A stretch of DNA of 64,000 bases from contig JAIELG010000013.1 in the NCBI GenBank assembly GCA_019753155.1, positions 53,472 to 117,471 on the forward strand, read 5' to 3'. The translations under genes and the position numbers were made by a program. Position 1 is the stretch's first letter. The number at the start of each line of letters is the position of its first letter. Origin of the DNA: Burkholderiales bacterium (GTDB taxonomy: Bacteria > Pseudomonadota > Gammaproteobacteria > Burkholderiales > JABEVD01). Under the pieces are notes generated by a model. The model worked only from the letters and a program-made list of their open reading frames with translations. It had not been told where the DNA came from and did not search any database. Of this stretch, positions 51,047-60,686 are shown in pieces.

Positions 51047-52151
51047 TCAAACGCCCTGTTTCAGGCTCGCGGCGATGAAATCTTCGAGATCCCCATCCAG
51101 CACGGCCTGGGTATTGCCTACCTCGTAATTGGTGCGCAGATCCTTGATGCGTGACTGATCGAGCACATAGGAGCGGATCTGGTGTCCCCAGCCGATATCG
51201 CTCTTGGTTTCTTCGAGGGCCTGTTTTTCCTCGTTCTTTTTCCTGAGTTCGGCTTCAAAAAGGCGCGCTTTGAGCATGCTCATCGCTTCGGCCCGGTTCT
51301 TGTGCTGCGAGCGGTCGTTCTGGCATTGCACCACGATGTTGGTCGGAAGGTGGGTGATGCGGATCGCGGAATCGGTCTTGTTGATGTGCTGACCGCCCGC
51401 GCCGGATGCCCTGAACGTGTCCACTCTCAAGTCTGCCGGATTGATCGTGATCTCGATCGAGTCGTCGACTTCGGGGTAGACGAATACGCTGGCGAAAGAG
51501 GTGTGGCGCCTGTTCCCGGAATCGAAAGGGGATTTCCTCACGAGTCGATGCACGCCGGTCTCCGTTCTCAGGTAGCCGTAGGCATAATCGCCTTCGACCT
51601 TGAGCGTCGCGCTCTTGATGCCGGCAACTTCCCCTTCGGATTCCTCCAGCACCTCGACTTTGAACCCGCGTCTTTCGCAATATCTCAGGTACATGCGCTC
51701 GAGCATGGAGGCCCAGTCCTGGGCTTCGGTTCCGCCGGAACCTGCCTGGATGTCGACGAAACAATTGTTGGGGTCCATGGGGTTTGCGAACATGCGCCGG
51801 AATTCGAGTTCCTCGACGCTTTTGGCGATTTCCAGTGCGTCGATGCCGATGCTCTCGAGCGCGTCGTCGTCGCCTTCGTCTTTCGCCATGTCGAAAAGCT
51901 CCATTGCATCCCCGAGCATGCTGTCGATTTTTCTCAGGTTATGGACGACTTCCTCCAGGGATTTTTTTTCCTTGCCGAGTTCCTGCGACTTTTTCGAATC
52001 CTCCCATACCGAAGGGTCTTCGGCGAGCCTCGTGACTTCCGTCAGCCTTTCATCCTTGGCATCGAAGTCAAAGATACCTCCGTAGTTCGGATTCGCGAGC
52101 CTTGAGATCCTGCAGGCGGCTCGAAATGGCGTTGATCTGTTCCGCGTCCAT
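51047..52151 (-). CDS. prfB: Peptide chain release factor 2 with programmed +1 frameshift
   Basis: A 367-residue release factor for UGA and UAA. The first 27 codons from ATG 52151 ([20 protein letters not shown]...) end at an in-frame TGA (complement of 52068-52070). The slippery site reads CTT-TGA-C, with the internal Shine-Dalgarno-like CGGAGG just upstream, and a +1 shift joins the rest. The SPF anticodon-like tripeptide is in [15 protein letters not shown]; the GGQ motif is in [14 protein letters not shown]. Low RF2 favours the shift, so the gene regulates itself. Confidence 0.95.
52067..52080 (-). promoter_or_regulatory. RF2 programmed frameshift site
   Basis: On the coding strand GAGGTAT-CTTTGAC: an AGG ribosome-pairing element directly followed by TAT, the slippery codon CTT, the TGA and a C. 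This matches the classic AGGGGGTATCTTTGAC element except for fewer G in the pairing part (CGGAGG). Confidence 0.9.
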
Positions 52152-52190
52152 GTAGTGTTTCCTTATTCAAAACATTCCATTATACATGAT

Positions 52191-53459
52191 TCACGCGCGC
52201 AGTATCAGGAGGGGCAGGATGATCCCGAATGCGACTGCCAGCATGCCGCCTGCGCAGCGTCTGCCCAGAACCGGACCCCCGATGAAAAATACGAGGCCGA
52301 GCTTGAAGCAGATGTTCGAGAGCAATGCAAGGCTGATCGCCGTGGCGGCTTGCATGACTTGCAGCTTGCCCAGAGCAAGGAGCCTCAGACTCGATAAAGT
52401 AGTCGCATCGACATCGGTGAGTCCCGAAACCAGGGCGATGGCATAGACGCCACGGCTTCCTGCGACATCGGAAATCCAGGCCGAGCTGAAAAGAACCAGC
52501 GCGTAAATCAGCCCGAATCCCAATGCCGCGCGTATTTCTGCAGGATTGCCGATCCGCGGCACGACCGTGGCGCTTTTTTCGAGGAGCTTCCTGTACCAGT
52601 AGGCTGCGCTTGCAAGGCCGAAGATCATGCCTGTCCCCAGTATGGGAAGAAGCGTGGGCAATATGTCGGGGGAGACGACGGTGCCGAGCACGGCGAGCCT
52701 CAGCGGAACCATCAGGTTGGCGAGCAGGATGACGACGACCGAGAGCTGGATGATCCTCGGATTTTCGCGGTTGTGGCGCGCATAGGCGAGGCTGGTTGCC
52801 GTGCTCGAGACGAGTCCGCCCAGAAGACCTAGAAGCGGGGCGCCGTAGCGCTCCCCCACGAGGCGCAACGCGATATAGCCGGACAGGCTGATTCCCGATA
52901 TCAGCACCACCATGAGCCAGACCTGGTGCGGATTGAGCGCATTGTAGGGGCCGTAGTTCCTGTCCGGGAGTATGGGCAGGATGATGAAGGTCAGCACCGA
53001 GAATTGCAGTATCGAGATCAGGTCGCGCCGGGTGAGGCTTTGCGTGATGCCGCGCAATTCGCTTTTATAGTAGAGCAAGATGGTGGTGGTGATGGCAAGC
53101 ATTACCGCCAGGGTCGAATAATCGTACCACACCAGCGCGCCCAGGCCGTAGCACATGACGATCGCGGCGACTGTCGTCGTCCCCGGATCGCTCCCGGGAC
53201 TTTTGTCCCTGAGATAGGCGGCGACCGTCATGATCCCGACGATCAATACGCCCCCGAGCAGGAGCCAGGGGGAGCCAGTTTCGTCCGAGAGCAGGGCTGA
53301 AACCGTGCCGAACAGCGCAACCAGCGCGAAGGTGCGCAGCCCGGCTTTGGCGGCCGGACTCCTTTCGCGTTCGAGGCCGATCAGAAGCCCGATGCCCAGG
53401 CTGGTAACGAAGGCCGGCAAATGCTCGAGGCCGTTTCCCTGCATGAAATCCATGCTCAT
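52191..53459 (-). CDS. MgtC/DUF4010 family membrane protein
   Basis: A 422-residue protein with about 11-12 hydrophobic segments. The start FVTSLGIGLLIGLERERSPAAKAGLRTFALVALFGTVSALL is the MgtC/SapB-like N-terminal domain, and the rest is DUF4010, e.g. GLLGGLVSSTATSLAYARHNREN and YAIALVSGLTDVDATTLSSLRL. Function is unknown; membrane homeostasis or transport is possible. Its start lies next to the palindrome at 53466. Confidence 0.85.
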   Translation of the reverse strand: MSMDFMQGNGLEHLPAFVTSLGIGLLIGLERERSPAAKAGLRTFALVALFGTVSALLSDETGSPWLLLGGVLIVGIMTVAAYLRDKSPGSDPGTTTVAAIVMCYGLGALVWYDYSTLAVMLAITTTILLYYKSELRGITQSLTRRDLISILQFSVLTFIILPILPDRNYGPYNALNPHQVWLMVVLISGISLSGYIALRLVGERYGAPLLGLLGGLVSSTATSLAYARHNRENPRIIQLSVVVILLANLMVPLRLAVLGTVVSPDILPTLLPILGTGMIFGLASAAYWYRKLLEKSATVVPRIGNPAEIRAALGFGLIYALVLFSSAWISDVAGSRGVYAIALVSGLTDVDATTLSSLRLLALGKLQVMQAATAISLALLSNICFKLGLVFFIGGPVLGRRCAGGMLAVAFGIILPLLILRA

Positions 53460-53465
53460 CTTTCC

Positions 53466-53496
53466 GTAACCAGGTTACAAAAAATCTCTTTTGACA
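53466..53496 (+). promoter_or_regulatory. Palindrome GTAACC-A-GGTTAC next to TTGACA (possible operator/promoter)
   Basis: A perfect 6-bp inverted repeat with a one-base centre (53466-53478) lies in the 91-bp gap between the DUF4010 gene and the tolC gene. TTGACA follows at 53491-53496, but a good -10 at 17 bases is not evident (TATGCT lies 14 bases on). It could be a repressor site for the efflux operon or the divergent gene. Confidence 0.35.
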
Positions 53497-53550
53497 TATC
53501 CTGTTTACATTATGCTGATCTAATGTGCTTCATACCAGTCGGACAAGGCA

Positions 53551-54918
53551 ATGAACATCAAAATTTGGCTTATCGTCATGGTGTTTTTCTGCCATGCCGC
53601 CTGCGCATCGGGCCTGAGCGATCCGTTTTCCACCGAAGCAATGACTTCCGGCCTTCCCTGCAACTTCAGGAATACCTCGAATGCGCCGCTCACCCTCGAT
53701 GACGTGGTCGAGCGGGCGCTTTGCAATAATCCGCAGACCCGCGCCGCCTGGGAAAATGCGAGGGTCCAGGCGGCCCAGGTAGGCGTCGCCAAAAGCGCGT
53801 ATCTTCCGACTTTCAGCGCCAGCGTCTCTTCCAGCGAGAACAGGAATTCCTCCGTACTGAGCCGCCTGCAGGGGGCGGGCAGTTCGATGTACAGCCAGAC
53901 GGGAACGAGCCTTGCTTTGAGCTACCTGCTGTACGATTTCGGGGCCAGGCGCGCTGCGCTGGAGAGCGCAAACCAGACGCTGGTCGCGCTCAACGCGACG
54001 CAGGATGCGACGATACAGAGCGTGTTCCTTTCCGCCTTGCAGTCGTATTACCAGCTTTTTGCAAGCGGCGCCGCGGTGGATTCCGCGCTCGAATCCGAGA
54101 AATCGAGCCTGGAGAGCCTGAATGCCGCCTCGACTCGCCACAGGATCGGCACCGCCACGCCTGCCGACGAATTGCAGGCAAAAACGGCCTATGAACAGGC
54201 CGTACTCAACCGCATTACTGCCGAGGGAAACGAGAGGATTGCACAGGGCACGCTTGCCAATGCCATGGGGCTCGATGCGGATCATCCCCTGAAAATCGCG
54301 CCGCCAGCCGCCCTGTCGGTCGACGAGAAATTCGAAAAAAATCTCGACATTCTCATCGGGGAAGCCAAAAAATCGAGACCGGATCTCAGGGCGGCGGAAG
54401 CGCAGCTTCGGGCTGCGAAAGCCGGCGTGAGCGCAGCGGAAGCCGCAGGGATGCCGAGCATTTCCCTTTCGGCCAACCAGAACTATACCCATTCCAGCGT
54501 GTCCGATCCGTACCGAAGCACCCAGGTCGGCGTGACGCTCAGCTTTCCCGTCTTTACCGGATTCAATACCACTTACCGCACGCGCCTTGCGCAGGCGCAG
54601 GCTGATGCCTCTGCCGCCCAGCGCGACAAGCTTGCCATGCAGGTCTCGCTCGACGTATGGCGCGCCTACCAGACTCTGATCACGGGGACCGAGACGCTGA
54701 AATCGACGCAGGTGCTGCTCGATAGCGCAACCCAGTCGGAGCGGGTCGCTCTCGGTCGCTACAAGGCAGGGGTCGGTACGCTGATCGATCTCCTGACGGC
54801 GCAGTCTGCGCTTGCCGGCGCAAAACAGCAGCGCATACAGGCGCTGTATACTTGGCAGATAGACAGGGCCTCCCTTGCCCAGGCGATGGGCATGTTGAAT
54901 GAAATCCCACGAAAGTGA
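53551..54918 (+). CDS. TolC-family outer membrane efflux protein
   Basis: A 455-residue outer-membrane channel. The signal peptide is NIKIWLIVMVFFCHAACASG. Two repeats of the OEP coiled-coil domain are visible: LDDVVERALCNNPQTRAAWENARVQAAQVGVAKSAYLP and LDILIGEAKKSRPDLRAAEAQLRAAKAGVSAAEAAGMPS. The end GTLIDLLTAQSALAGAKQQRIQALYTWQIDRASLAQAMG is typical. First gene of a four-gene export operon. Confidence 0.9.
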   Translation: MNIKIWLIVMVFFCHAACASGLSDPFSTEAMTSGLPCNFRNTSNAPLTLDDVVERALCNNPQTRAAWENARVQAAQVGVAKSAYLPTFSASVSSSENRNSSVLSRLQGAGSSMYSQTGTSLALSYLLYDFGARRAALESANQTLVALNATQDATIQSVFLSALQSYYQLFASGAAVDSALESEKSSLESLNAASTRHRIGTATPADELQAKTAYEQAVLNRITAEGNERIAQGTLANAMGLDADHPLKIAPPAALSVDEKFEKNLDILIGEAKKSRPDLRAAEAQLRAAKAGVSAAEAAGMPSISLSANQNYTHSSVSDPYRSTQVGVTLSFPVFTGFNTTYRTRLAQAQADASAAQRDKLAMQVSLDVWRAYQTLITGTETLKSTQVLLDSATQSERVALGRYKAGVGTLIDLLTAQSALAGAKQQRIQALYTWQIDRASLAQAMGMLNEIPRK

Positions 54919-56045
54919 GTGACATGAGAAACAAAATCATACTGCTCCTGATCCTTGCCCTTGCCGCAGGCGGCGGGTATTACGCGTGGAAAAAAACCAG
55001 GATCGTTCCGCTGGAACAGCAATACAGGACGGCTTCCGCAGAAATGGGTGATGTCGTTCAGACGGTTTCCGCCAACGGCACGCTGAACCCGGTCGTCCTG
55101 GTCAATGTCGGCACCCAGGTTTCGGGCACGGTCATGAAGCTCGATGCCGATTTCAACGATCATGTGAAAGCGGGGCAGGTACTCGCCAGACTCGACCCAT
55201 CCCTCTTCGCAGCCCAGGTCGCGCAAAGCGAAGCGAATCTCGCCAACGCAAAGGCGAGCCTGGCTTTGACGAGCGCAAACGAGGCGCGTTCACATGCCCT
55301 GTACAGGCAGGAATATGTCGCCAGGCAGGACTTCGATACCGCGGTGCAGGCGAGACGTTCGGCGCAGGCTCAGGTCGAACTCGCTCGCGCGCAGCTCGAA
55401 CGGGATCGCACCAATCTGAATTATTCGGTCATCCGCTCTCCTGTATCGGGGGTCATCATCGACAGACAGATCGATGTGGGGCAAACGGTCGCAGCCAGCT
55501 TCCAGACGCCGACCCTGTTCAGGATTGCGCAGGATCTGCGCAAGATGCAGATCGATTCGAGTTTTGCCGAGGCCGATATCGGCCTAATCAAGGTCGGGCA
55601 GACGGTTCATTTCACTGTGGATGCCTTTCCGGGGCGTTTTTTCGACGGCAAGGTTTCCCAGGTCAGGCTCAATGCTGCCGTTCAGCAGAATGTCGTGACT
55701 TACGATGTGGTGGTTTCGGTCGACAATTCCGATCAGACTCTGAAGCCCGGCATGACGGCCTATGTCAACATCGTCGTGGCGCAGCGGCAGAATGTCCTGC
55801 TCGTGCCGAATTCGGCTTTCCGCTTCAGACCCGAAGGCGAGAAAAAGCGCAGGCGGGCAACGAATACGATCTACGTGATCAGGGGCGGCAATCTCGAAGC
55901 CGTGGAGGTCAGGATCGGAATTACCGACAACAAGATGACTTCGATTCTGGAAGGGAACCTGAAATCCGGTGACCAGGTGGTCATCGGAGATGCGAAGCCT
56001 GTAGACGAAGGCTCGCAAAGCACGCTCAGGATGAGAATGTTCTGA
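54915..56045 (+). CDS. macA: MacA-like periplasmic adaptor (HlyD family)
   Basis: A 376-residue membrane-fusion protein. An N-terminal helix (NKIILLLILALAAGGGYYAW) anchors it; VNVGTQVSGTVMKLDADFNDHVKAGQVLARLDPSLF is the lipoyl domain; a long alpha hairpin follows (~95-165); YSVIRSPVSGVIIDRQIDVGQTV is the second lipoyl half; beta-barrel and membrane-proximal parts end the protein. GTG 54915 overlaps the tolC stop; ATG 54924 is also possible. Its stop adjoins macB by one base. Confidence 0.9.
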   Translation: MSDMRNKIILLLILALAAGGGYYAWKKTRIVPLEQQYRTASAEMGDVVQTVSANGTLNPVVLVNVGTQVSGTVMKLDADFNDHVKAGQVLARLDPSLFAAQVAQSEANLANAKASLALTSANEARSHALYRQEYVARQDFDTAVQARRSAQAQVELARAQLERDRTNLNYSVIRSPVSGVIIDRQIDVGQTVAASFQTPTLFRIAQDLRKMQIDSSFAEADIGLIKVGQTVHFTVDAFPGRFFDGKVSQVRLNAAVQQNVVTYDVVVSVDNSDQTLKPGMTAYVNIVVAQRQNVLLVPNSAFRFRPEGEKKRRRATNTIYVIRGGNLEAVEVRIGITDNKMTSILEGNLKSGDQVVIGDAKPVDEGSQSTLRMRMF

Positions 56046-56746
56046 TGGAGTCCGTCATCCGGATAGAAGGTCTGTTCAAGGCATACGAAACCGCTGCGGG
56101 GCCGGTTCCCGCGCTGAAGGGCATCGATCTTGCCATAGCTCCGGGTGAATTCGTTGCGGTCATGGGGCCTTCCGGTTCAGGAAAATCCACTTTCATGAAC
56201 ATACTGGGTTGCCTGGATGTGCCCACGATCGGGAAATACGTGCTCAACGGCAGGGATGTCGGGACATTGAATTCAGACCAGTTGGCGCGCTTGAGAAACG
56301 AAGTGATCGGCTTCGTTTTCCAGGGATTTAACCTTCTGCAACGGGCCACCCTGGAAGACAATGTCGCGCTTCCCCTCGTCTACAGCAATGTGCAGAAGCC
56401 CGAGAGAAGCGCGCGCGCGAACGAAATGCTGGAGAAGGTGGGGTTGGCGAAATATTCCGCTTCATTTCCGAATCAGATTTCGGGCGGGCAACAGCAGCGC
56501 GTTGCCATTGCACGCGCGCTCGTCAACAGGCCGAAGCTGATTCTGGCGGACGAGCCGACCGGAAATCTGGATACGAAAACGAGCGGCGAAATCATGAATG
56601 TGTTCAGGGGGCTCAACGAAACGGAGGGCATCACCATTGTTCTTGTGACGCATGAGCCCGACATTGCGACTTACGCGAAGCGGCTCGTCAAGTTCGTCGA
56701 CGGTAAGTTGATCTACGACGGCGAAGTTTCGGAGGCGCATACATGA
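56045..56746 (+). CDS. MacB-type ABC transporter ATP-binding protein
   Basis: A 233-residue ATPase. Walker [19 protein letters not shown], the Q-loop region [24 protein letters not shown], signature [20 protein letters not shown] and Walker [19 protein letters not shown] are intact. In E. coli MacB the ATPase and permease are one chain; here they are two genes, with the permease starting inside its stop. Confidence 0.93.
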   Translation: MESVIRIEGLFKAYETAAGPVPALKGIDLAIAPGEFVAVMGPSGSGKSTFMNILGCLDVPTIGKYVLNGRDVGTLNSDQLARLRNEVIGFVFQGFNLLQRATLEDNVALPLVYSNVQKPERSARANEMLEKVGLAKYSASFPNQISGGQQQRVAIARALVNRPKLILADEPTGNLDTKTSGEIMNVFRGLNETEGITIVLVTHEPDIATYAKRLVKFVDGKLIYDGEVSEAHT

Positions 56747-57963
56747 TTGCGCAGATGCTGATCGAGGCATGGCGCGCGATGGGCGCGAACAGGCTGCGCA
56801 CGTTTCTCACCATGCTGGGCATGGTGATCGGCGTCGGGGCCGTGGTGCTGATGCTCGCCATAGGGCAGGGGGCGCAGTATTCCGTCGACCAGTCCATCTC
56901 CTCCATGGGGAGCAATCTTTTCATCATCCTTTCAGGTTCCTCGACGAGCGGCGGTCTGAGAATGGGGGCGGGCGCAACCCCGACGCTCACCGTCGGGGAT
57001 GCCCAGGCGATCTCGGAATTATCCAATATTTCCGCCGTCGCCCCTGCCGCGCCTGGAACCGCGCAGGTAGTTTACGGATCGAACAATTGGAGCACGCAGG
57101 TTTTCGGCACGACTCCGGCTTACCTCGCCGTGCGCGACTGGAATGTTGCGGCAGGTTATGCGTTCACCGATTCGGACGTGAGGTCCGCGACACGGGTTGC
57201 CCTGCTCGGAAAGACGGTCGCCAATAATCTTTTCGGGGACGAGGATCCCGTCAACAAGACCATCAGGATCAAGCAAAGCCCCTATCTGGTTGTCGGCGTT
57301 CTCGCGGTAAAAGGGCAGAGCCTGGACGGGCGCGATCAGGACGACTCCATCCTGATTCCCGTCACCACCGCACAGAGGAAGCTTTTCGGCACCCAGTTCC
57401 AGGGCACAGTGCGCTTCATCATGGCCCAGGGCATATCCGCGCAGGCGATGCCCGCAGCGGAGCGCGACATGACCGAACTTCTTAGGCAGCGGCACCATGT
57501 CCAGGAAGGGGCTGAGAGCGATTTCACCGTCCGCAACCTGACCGCTCTTGCGAATACGGCGGCCCAGGCGACGCGTGTGATGTCGGTCATGCTCGGGGCG
57601 ATTGCATCGATTTCCCTCCTGGTGGGCGGGATCGGCATCATGAACATCATGCTCGTCTCCGTCACTGAAAGAACGCGCGAGATCGGCATCAGGATCGCGA
57701 TCGGGGCGCGTCAGCGCGACATCCTGACGCAGTTCCTGATGGAGGCCATCTTCATTTCGGTTTCCGGCTGTACGATCGGGATCGTGCTCGGCGTCGGCGG
57801 GGCGGTTATCGTGAACCAGACTGCCGAGATCGCGGTGGTGATCACCGGATCATCGATCGTGATGGCGTTCATGGTGGCAGCCTGCGTGGGGATATTTTTC
57901 GGTTTCTATCCCGCAAGGAAAGCCGCCCGCCTGAAACCGATCGACGCCCTCCGATACCAGTAA
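56743..57963 (+). CDS. MacB-type ABC transporter permease
   Basis: A 406-residue FtsX/MacB-family permease with four membrane helices: one N-terminal (NRLRTFLTMLGMVIGVGAVVLMLAIGQGA), then a ~240-residue periplasmic domain, then three C-terminal ones (SVMLGAIASISLLVGGIGIMNIMLVSVTERTREIGIRIAIGARQ and later). Together with the preceding genes it forms a MacAB-TolC type exporter of macrolides, lipopeptides or siderophores; the substrate is not evident. Confidence 0.92.
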   Translation: MIAQMLIEAWRAMGANRLRTFLTMLGMVIGVGAVVLMLAIGQGAQYSVDQSISSMGSNLFIILSGSSTSGGLRMGAGATPTLTVGDAQAISELSNISAVAPAAPGTAQVVYGSNNWSTQVFGTTPAYLAVRDWNVAAGYAFTDSDVRSATRVALLGKTVANNLFGDEDPVNKTIRIKQSPYLVVGVLAVKGQSLDGRDQDDSILIPVTTAQRKLFGTQFQGTVRFIMAQGISAQAMPAAERDMTELLRQRHHVQEGAESDFTVRNLTALANTAAQATRVMSVMLGAIASISLLVGGIGIMNIMLVSVTERTREIGIRIAIGARQRDILTQFLMEAIFISVSGCTIGIVLGVGGAVIVNQTAEIAVVITGSSIVMAFMVAACVGIFFGFYPARKAARLKPIDALRYQ

Positions 57964-57982
57964 AAAAACTGCGATTGCGTGT

Positions 57983-58462
57983 TTACTGCACCGCGGTGAC
58001 TTCGACATTCACCGTGTTGCCGGGCGGATAACTCATGACGGTGGATATCTTGCGTCCGGCATAAATATAATGAACTTCGTAGCCGGTGATTTCCTGTTTT
58101 TGCACGTCGCGGCAAACCTGCCGACTCTGGGGTTCTGCCTGGGCCTGCTGGTTATTCTGGATGCGGTCCCCGGTTATCGCGCCGGCAATCGCGCCTGCCG
58201 CTGCCGCAGCAGTCCTGCCGCTGCCCTTGCCTACCTGGGCACCAAGAAGTCCGCCCACGACGCCGCCCACGATTGATCCCGTCATCGATCTTTCGCCCTG
58301 CGCCTGGGGCTGGGGCGTGGTGGTTTCGGTATGGCATTCCTGGGTCGTGTAGTTCTGGTAGATCGGCTTGGACGAGACGACTTTGGCCGTGTCGGTGAAA
58401 TCGGAAGCATGGGTTGCTGCGGCGAGCGATGCCAGGCCGAAAAAAACGACGCTTTTTTTCAT
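57983..58462 (-). CDS. Glycine-zipper surface protein (17-kDa antigen-like)
   Basis: A 159-residue exported protein. Signal peptide KKSVVFFGLASLAAATHAS; a central glycine zipper GSIVGGVVGGLLGAQVGKGSGRTAAAAAGAIAGAITGDRI as in Rickettsia 17-kDa antigen and related outer-membrane proteins; a C-terminal beta-rich part (QEITGYEVHYIYAGRKISTVMSYPPG). No lipobox is seen after the signal peptide. AAGGAG stands before ATG 58462. Convergent with macB. Confidence 0.82.
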   Translation of the reverse strand: MKKSVVFFGLASLAAATHASDFTDTAKVVSSKPIYQNYTTQECHTETTTPQPQAQGERSMTGSIVGGVVGGLLGAQVGKGSGRTAAAAAGAIAGAITGDRIQNNQQAQAEPQSRQVCRDVQKQEITGYEVHYIYAGRKISTVMSYPPGNTVNVEVTAVQ

Positions 58463-58620
58463 AGGGTTCTCCTTTTCGAATAAAATACATAGCTTGGACG
58501 GCTATCGTTGAAATTAGTTTAACATCGAATCGAAAAAAATGGTGTAACCTTCGGTGACGGGAATGTGTGGGCTTGCCGTCATGGTTGAAATACTGTTCCG
58601 CTCTGTGATAGTCTCGCAGC

Positions 58621-58995
58621 ATGAACCTGACAGAACTTTTTCGTTTCGAGACCGATCTTCTGGAAATCCCGGCCGGGAAATCCGTATTCAAGAAAGGCGA
58701 TCCGGGCGACAAGATGTATGTCCTCATGAAGGGCGATGCCGTCGTCATGGTGGGGCATGTCATCGTCGAAAGGGTTCAGCCTGGGGCGCTTCTGGGGGAA
58801 CTCGCGCTGATCGACAACTCTCCCAGGACCGCTGCGGTACTGGCTGTCACGGACTGCAGTTTCCTGCCCATAGATGTCAGGCGCTTCCGTTTCCTTGTCG
58901 AGCAGACGCCCAACTTCGCCTTGCATGTGATGAAAGTCATGGCGGACCGACTGCGCAAGATGGATACTCGCCTGCTCGAAGCTCAGGAAGTTTAA
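58621..58995 (+). CDS. Single cyclic-nucleotide-binding domain protein
   Basis: A 124-residue protein made of one cNMP-binding fold. IPAGKSVFKKGDPGDKMYVLMKGDAVVMV is the start of the barrel and PGALLGELALIDNSPRTAAVLAVTDCSFL is the phosphate-binding cassette, with the ligand arginine in SPRTA. There is no DNA-binding helix-turn-helix, so it probably acts through protein contacts. Convergent with recJ, whose stop overlaps by 4 bases. Confidence 0.88.
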   Translation: MNLTELFRFETDLLEIPAGKSVFKKGDPGDKMYVLMKGDAVVMVGHVIVERVQPGALLGELALIDNSPRTAAVLAVTDCSFLPIDVRRFRFLVEQTPNFALHVMKVMADRLRKMDTRLLEAQEV

Positions 58996-60686
58996 CTCCC
59001 CATCCCTTCCCAGTGCCTGATCGTGAGTTGCAGGCTCGCCGATCCGTTATATTCGTTGACTGCCAGGCTGTAGATCGCATGGATTTTCGCCGGAAGCGGC
59101 CCGGCATGGAAAAACAGCATGGCATCGAAGATCCTGCCTTCGATGCCGAGTTTCAGCTTGAGGTGATTTTCCCCCACGATCCGCTGGTTTTCCACCGTGA
59201 AACGGCCCTCGAAACTCGGTTCCGGAAACCCCTGTCCCCAGACCTGCGCGTCGATTTTGCGGGCGAGTTCGAGCGTCATTTCGTTTGCGGCGAGGCTCCC
59301 GTCCGTTTCCAGGATGCGTTCTAGATCGGATTCCGACAGGAGGCCCCTTGCAGTTTCCTCGAATGCGCTTGCGAATTGCTCGAAATCGGCTTCGAGAAGG
59401 CTGAGTCCCGCAGCCTGCGCATGGCCTCCGAACTTCAGGATGAGTCCGGGATGGCGTTTGGATACGAGGTCGAGCGCATCCCTCAGGTGCAGTCCGGAAA
59501 TGGAGCGACCGGAACCCTTGATTTCGCCATCCATCGCCCTTGCGAAGGCGAAAGCGGGCCGATGATATTTTTCCCTGATTCTCGATGCCAGGATGCCGAT
59601 GACGCCCTGGTGCCAGGCGGGATCGAACAGGCTGATACTGTATCCGGGATCTTCCTTGACCGACTCCAGCAAATGGTGCGCTTCGTCCTGCATCTGCGAT
59701 TCTATGGATTTCCTTTCGCGGTTGAGTCCGTCGAGCTTGCGCGCAATCTCCAGCGCACGATCCGCTTCGCAACTGACTAGGCATGCTATGCCGAGCGCCA
59801 TGTCTTCCAGCCTGCCCGCGGCATTGAGCCTTGGCCCCAGCATGAAGCCGAGATCGAAAGCCGAGGCTTTCCCGGGATCCCGTTTCGAGACGGAAAAAAG
59901 CGCATGGATGCCGGGGCGCGCTTTTCCTTCCCTGATGCGCTTCAGACCCTGATAAACCAGTATCCTGTTGTTGTCGTCGAGCCTCACGACGTCCGCCACG
60001 GTGCCCAATGCCACGAGATCGAGCAGCGTGGCGAGGTTGGGCGCCCTGTCGGGGAAATGTCCGCGCTTTCTGAGTTCGGATCTCAGTGCGAGCATCAGGT
60101 AAAACATGACGCCGACTCCTGCGAGATTCTTGCTGGGGAAGGCGCATCCCGGCTGGTTCGGGTTCACGATGGCGAGCGCTTCCGGAAGCGCTTCTCCGGG
60201 CAGGTGATGGTCCGTCACGAGGACCGGAATGCCCAGGCGTTTGGCTTCCAGCACGCCTTCCACGCTGGCGATGCCGTTGTCGACCGTGACGATGAAGTCG
60301 GGATGTTTCGTTTTTGCGAGGCGGACGATTTCGGGCGTGAGTCCGTAGCCGTATTCGAAGCGGTTCGGAACGAGGTAATCGACATCCGCCCCCATTTCGG
60401 CGAGCGCGAGCATGCCTACTGCACATGCGGTCGCCCCATCCGAATCGTAATCGGCAACGATCAGTATGCGCTTTCTTTCGAGTATGGCATCTGCCAGGAT
60501 CGTCGCCATGAGGCTTGCATTTTTGAGTTCATCGAAAGGAATGAGGCGCTGCGTAGCGTATTCCAGCCCATCCGGGCAAAGGATACCGCGGGAAGCGTAA
60601 ATCCTGGCAAGGACAGGATCGATTCCGCCATCCGCCATGGATTGAACGGCTTCTTTCTGGAAACTCCGCGCCACGATACTCCTCAT
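58992..60686 (-). CDS. recJ: RecJ, single-strand DNA 5'-3' exonuclease
   Basis: A 564-residue DHH-family nuclease. ILIVADYDSDGATACAVGML (first metal Asp motif), FIVTVDNGIAS, VLVTDHHLPGEALPEALAIVNPNQ (DHH) and VALGTVADVVRLDDNNR are the catalytic blocks; the DHHA1 part has GGHAQAAGLSLLEADFEQFA; an OB-like domain ends it. It acts in RecF-pathway repair and mismatch repair. Its start overlaps the upstream gene's stop by 4 bases. Confidence 0.95.
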   Translation of the reverse strand: MRSIVARSFQKEAVQSMADGGIDPVLARIYASRGILCPDGLEYATQRLIPFDELKNASLMATILADAILERKRILIVADYDSDGATACAVGMLALAEMGADVDYLVPNRFEYGYGLTPEIVRLAKTKHPDFIVTVDNGIASVEGVLEAKRLGIPVLVTDHHLPGEALPEALAIVNPNQPGCAFPSKNLAGVGVMFYLMLALRSELRKRGHFPDRAPNLATLLDLVALGTVADVVRLDDNNRILVYQGLKRIREGKARPGIHALFSVSKRDPGKASAFDLGFMLGPRLNAAGRLEDMALGIACLVSCEADRALEIARKLDGLNRERKSIESQMQDEAHHLLESVKEDPGYSISLFDPAWHQGVIGILASRIREKYHRPAFAFARAMDGEIKGSGRSISGLHLRDALDLVSKRHPGLILKFGGHAQAAGLSLLEADFEQFASAFEETARGLLSESDLERILETDGSLAANEMTLELARKIDAQVWGQGFPEPSFEGRFTVENQRIVGENHLKLKLGIEGRIFDAMLFFHAGPLPAKIHAIYSLAVNEYNGSASLQLTIRHWEGMGS

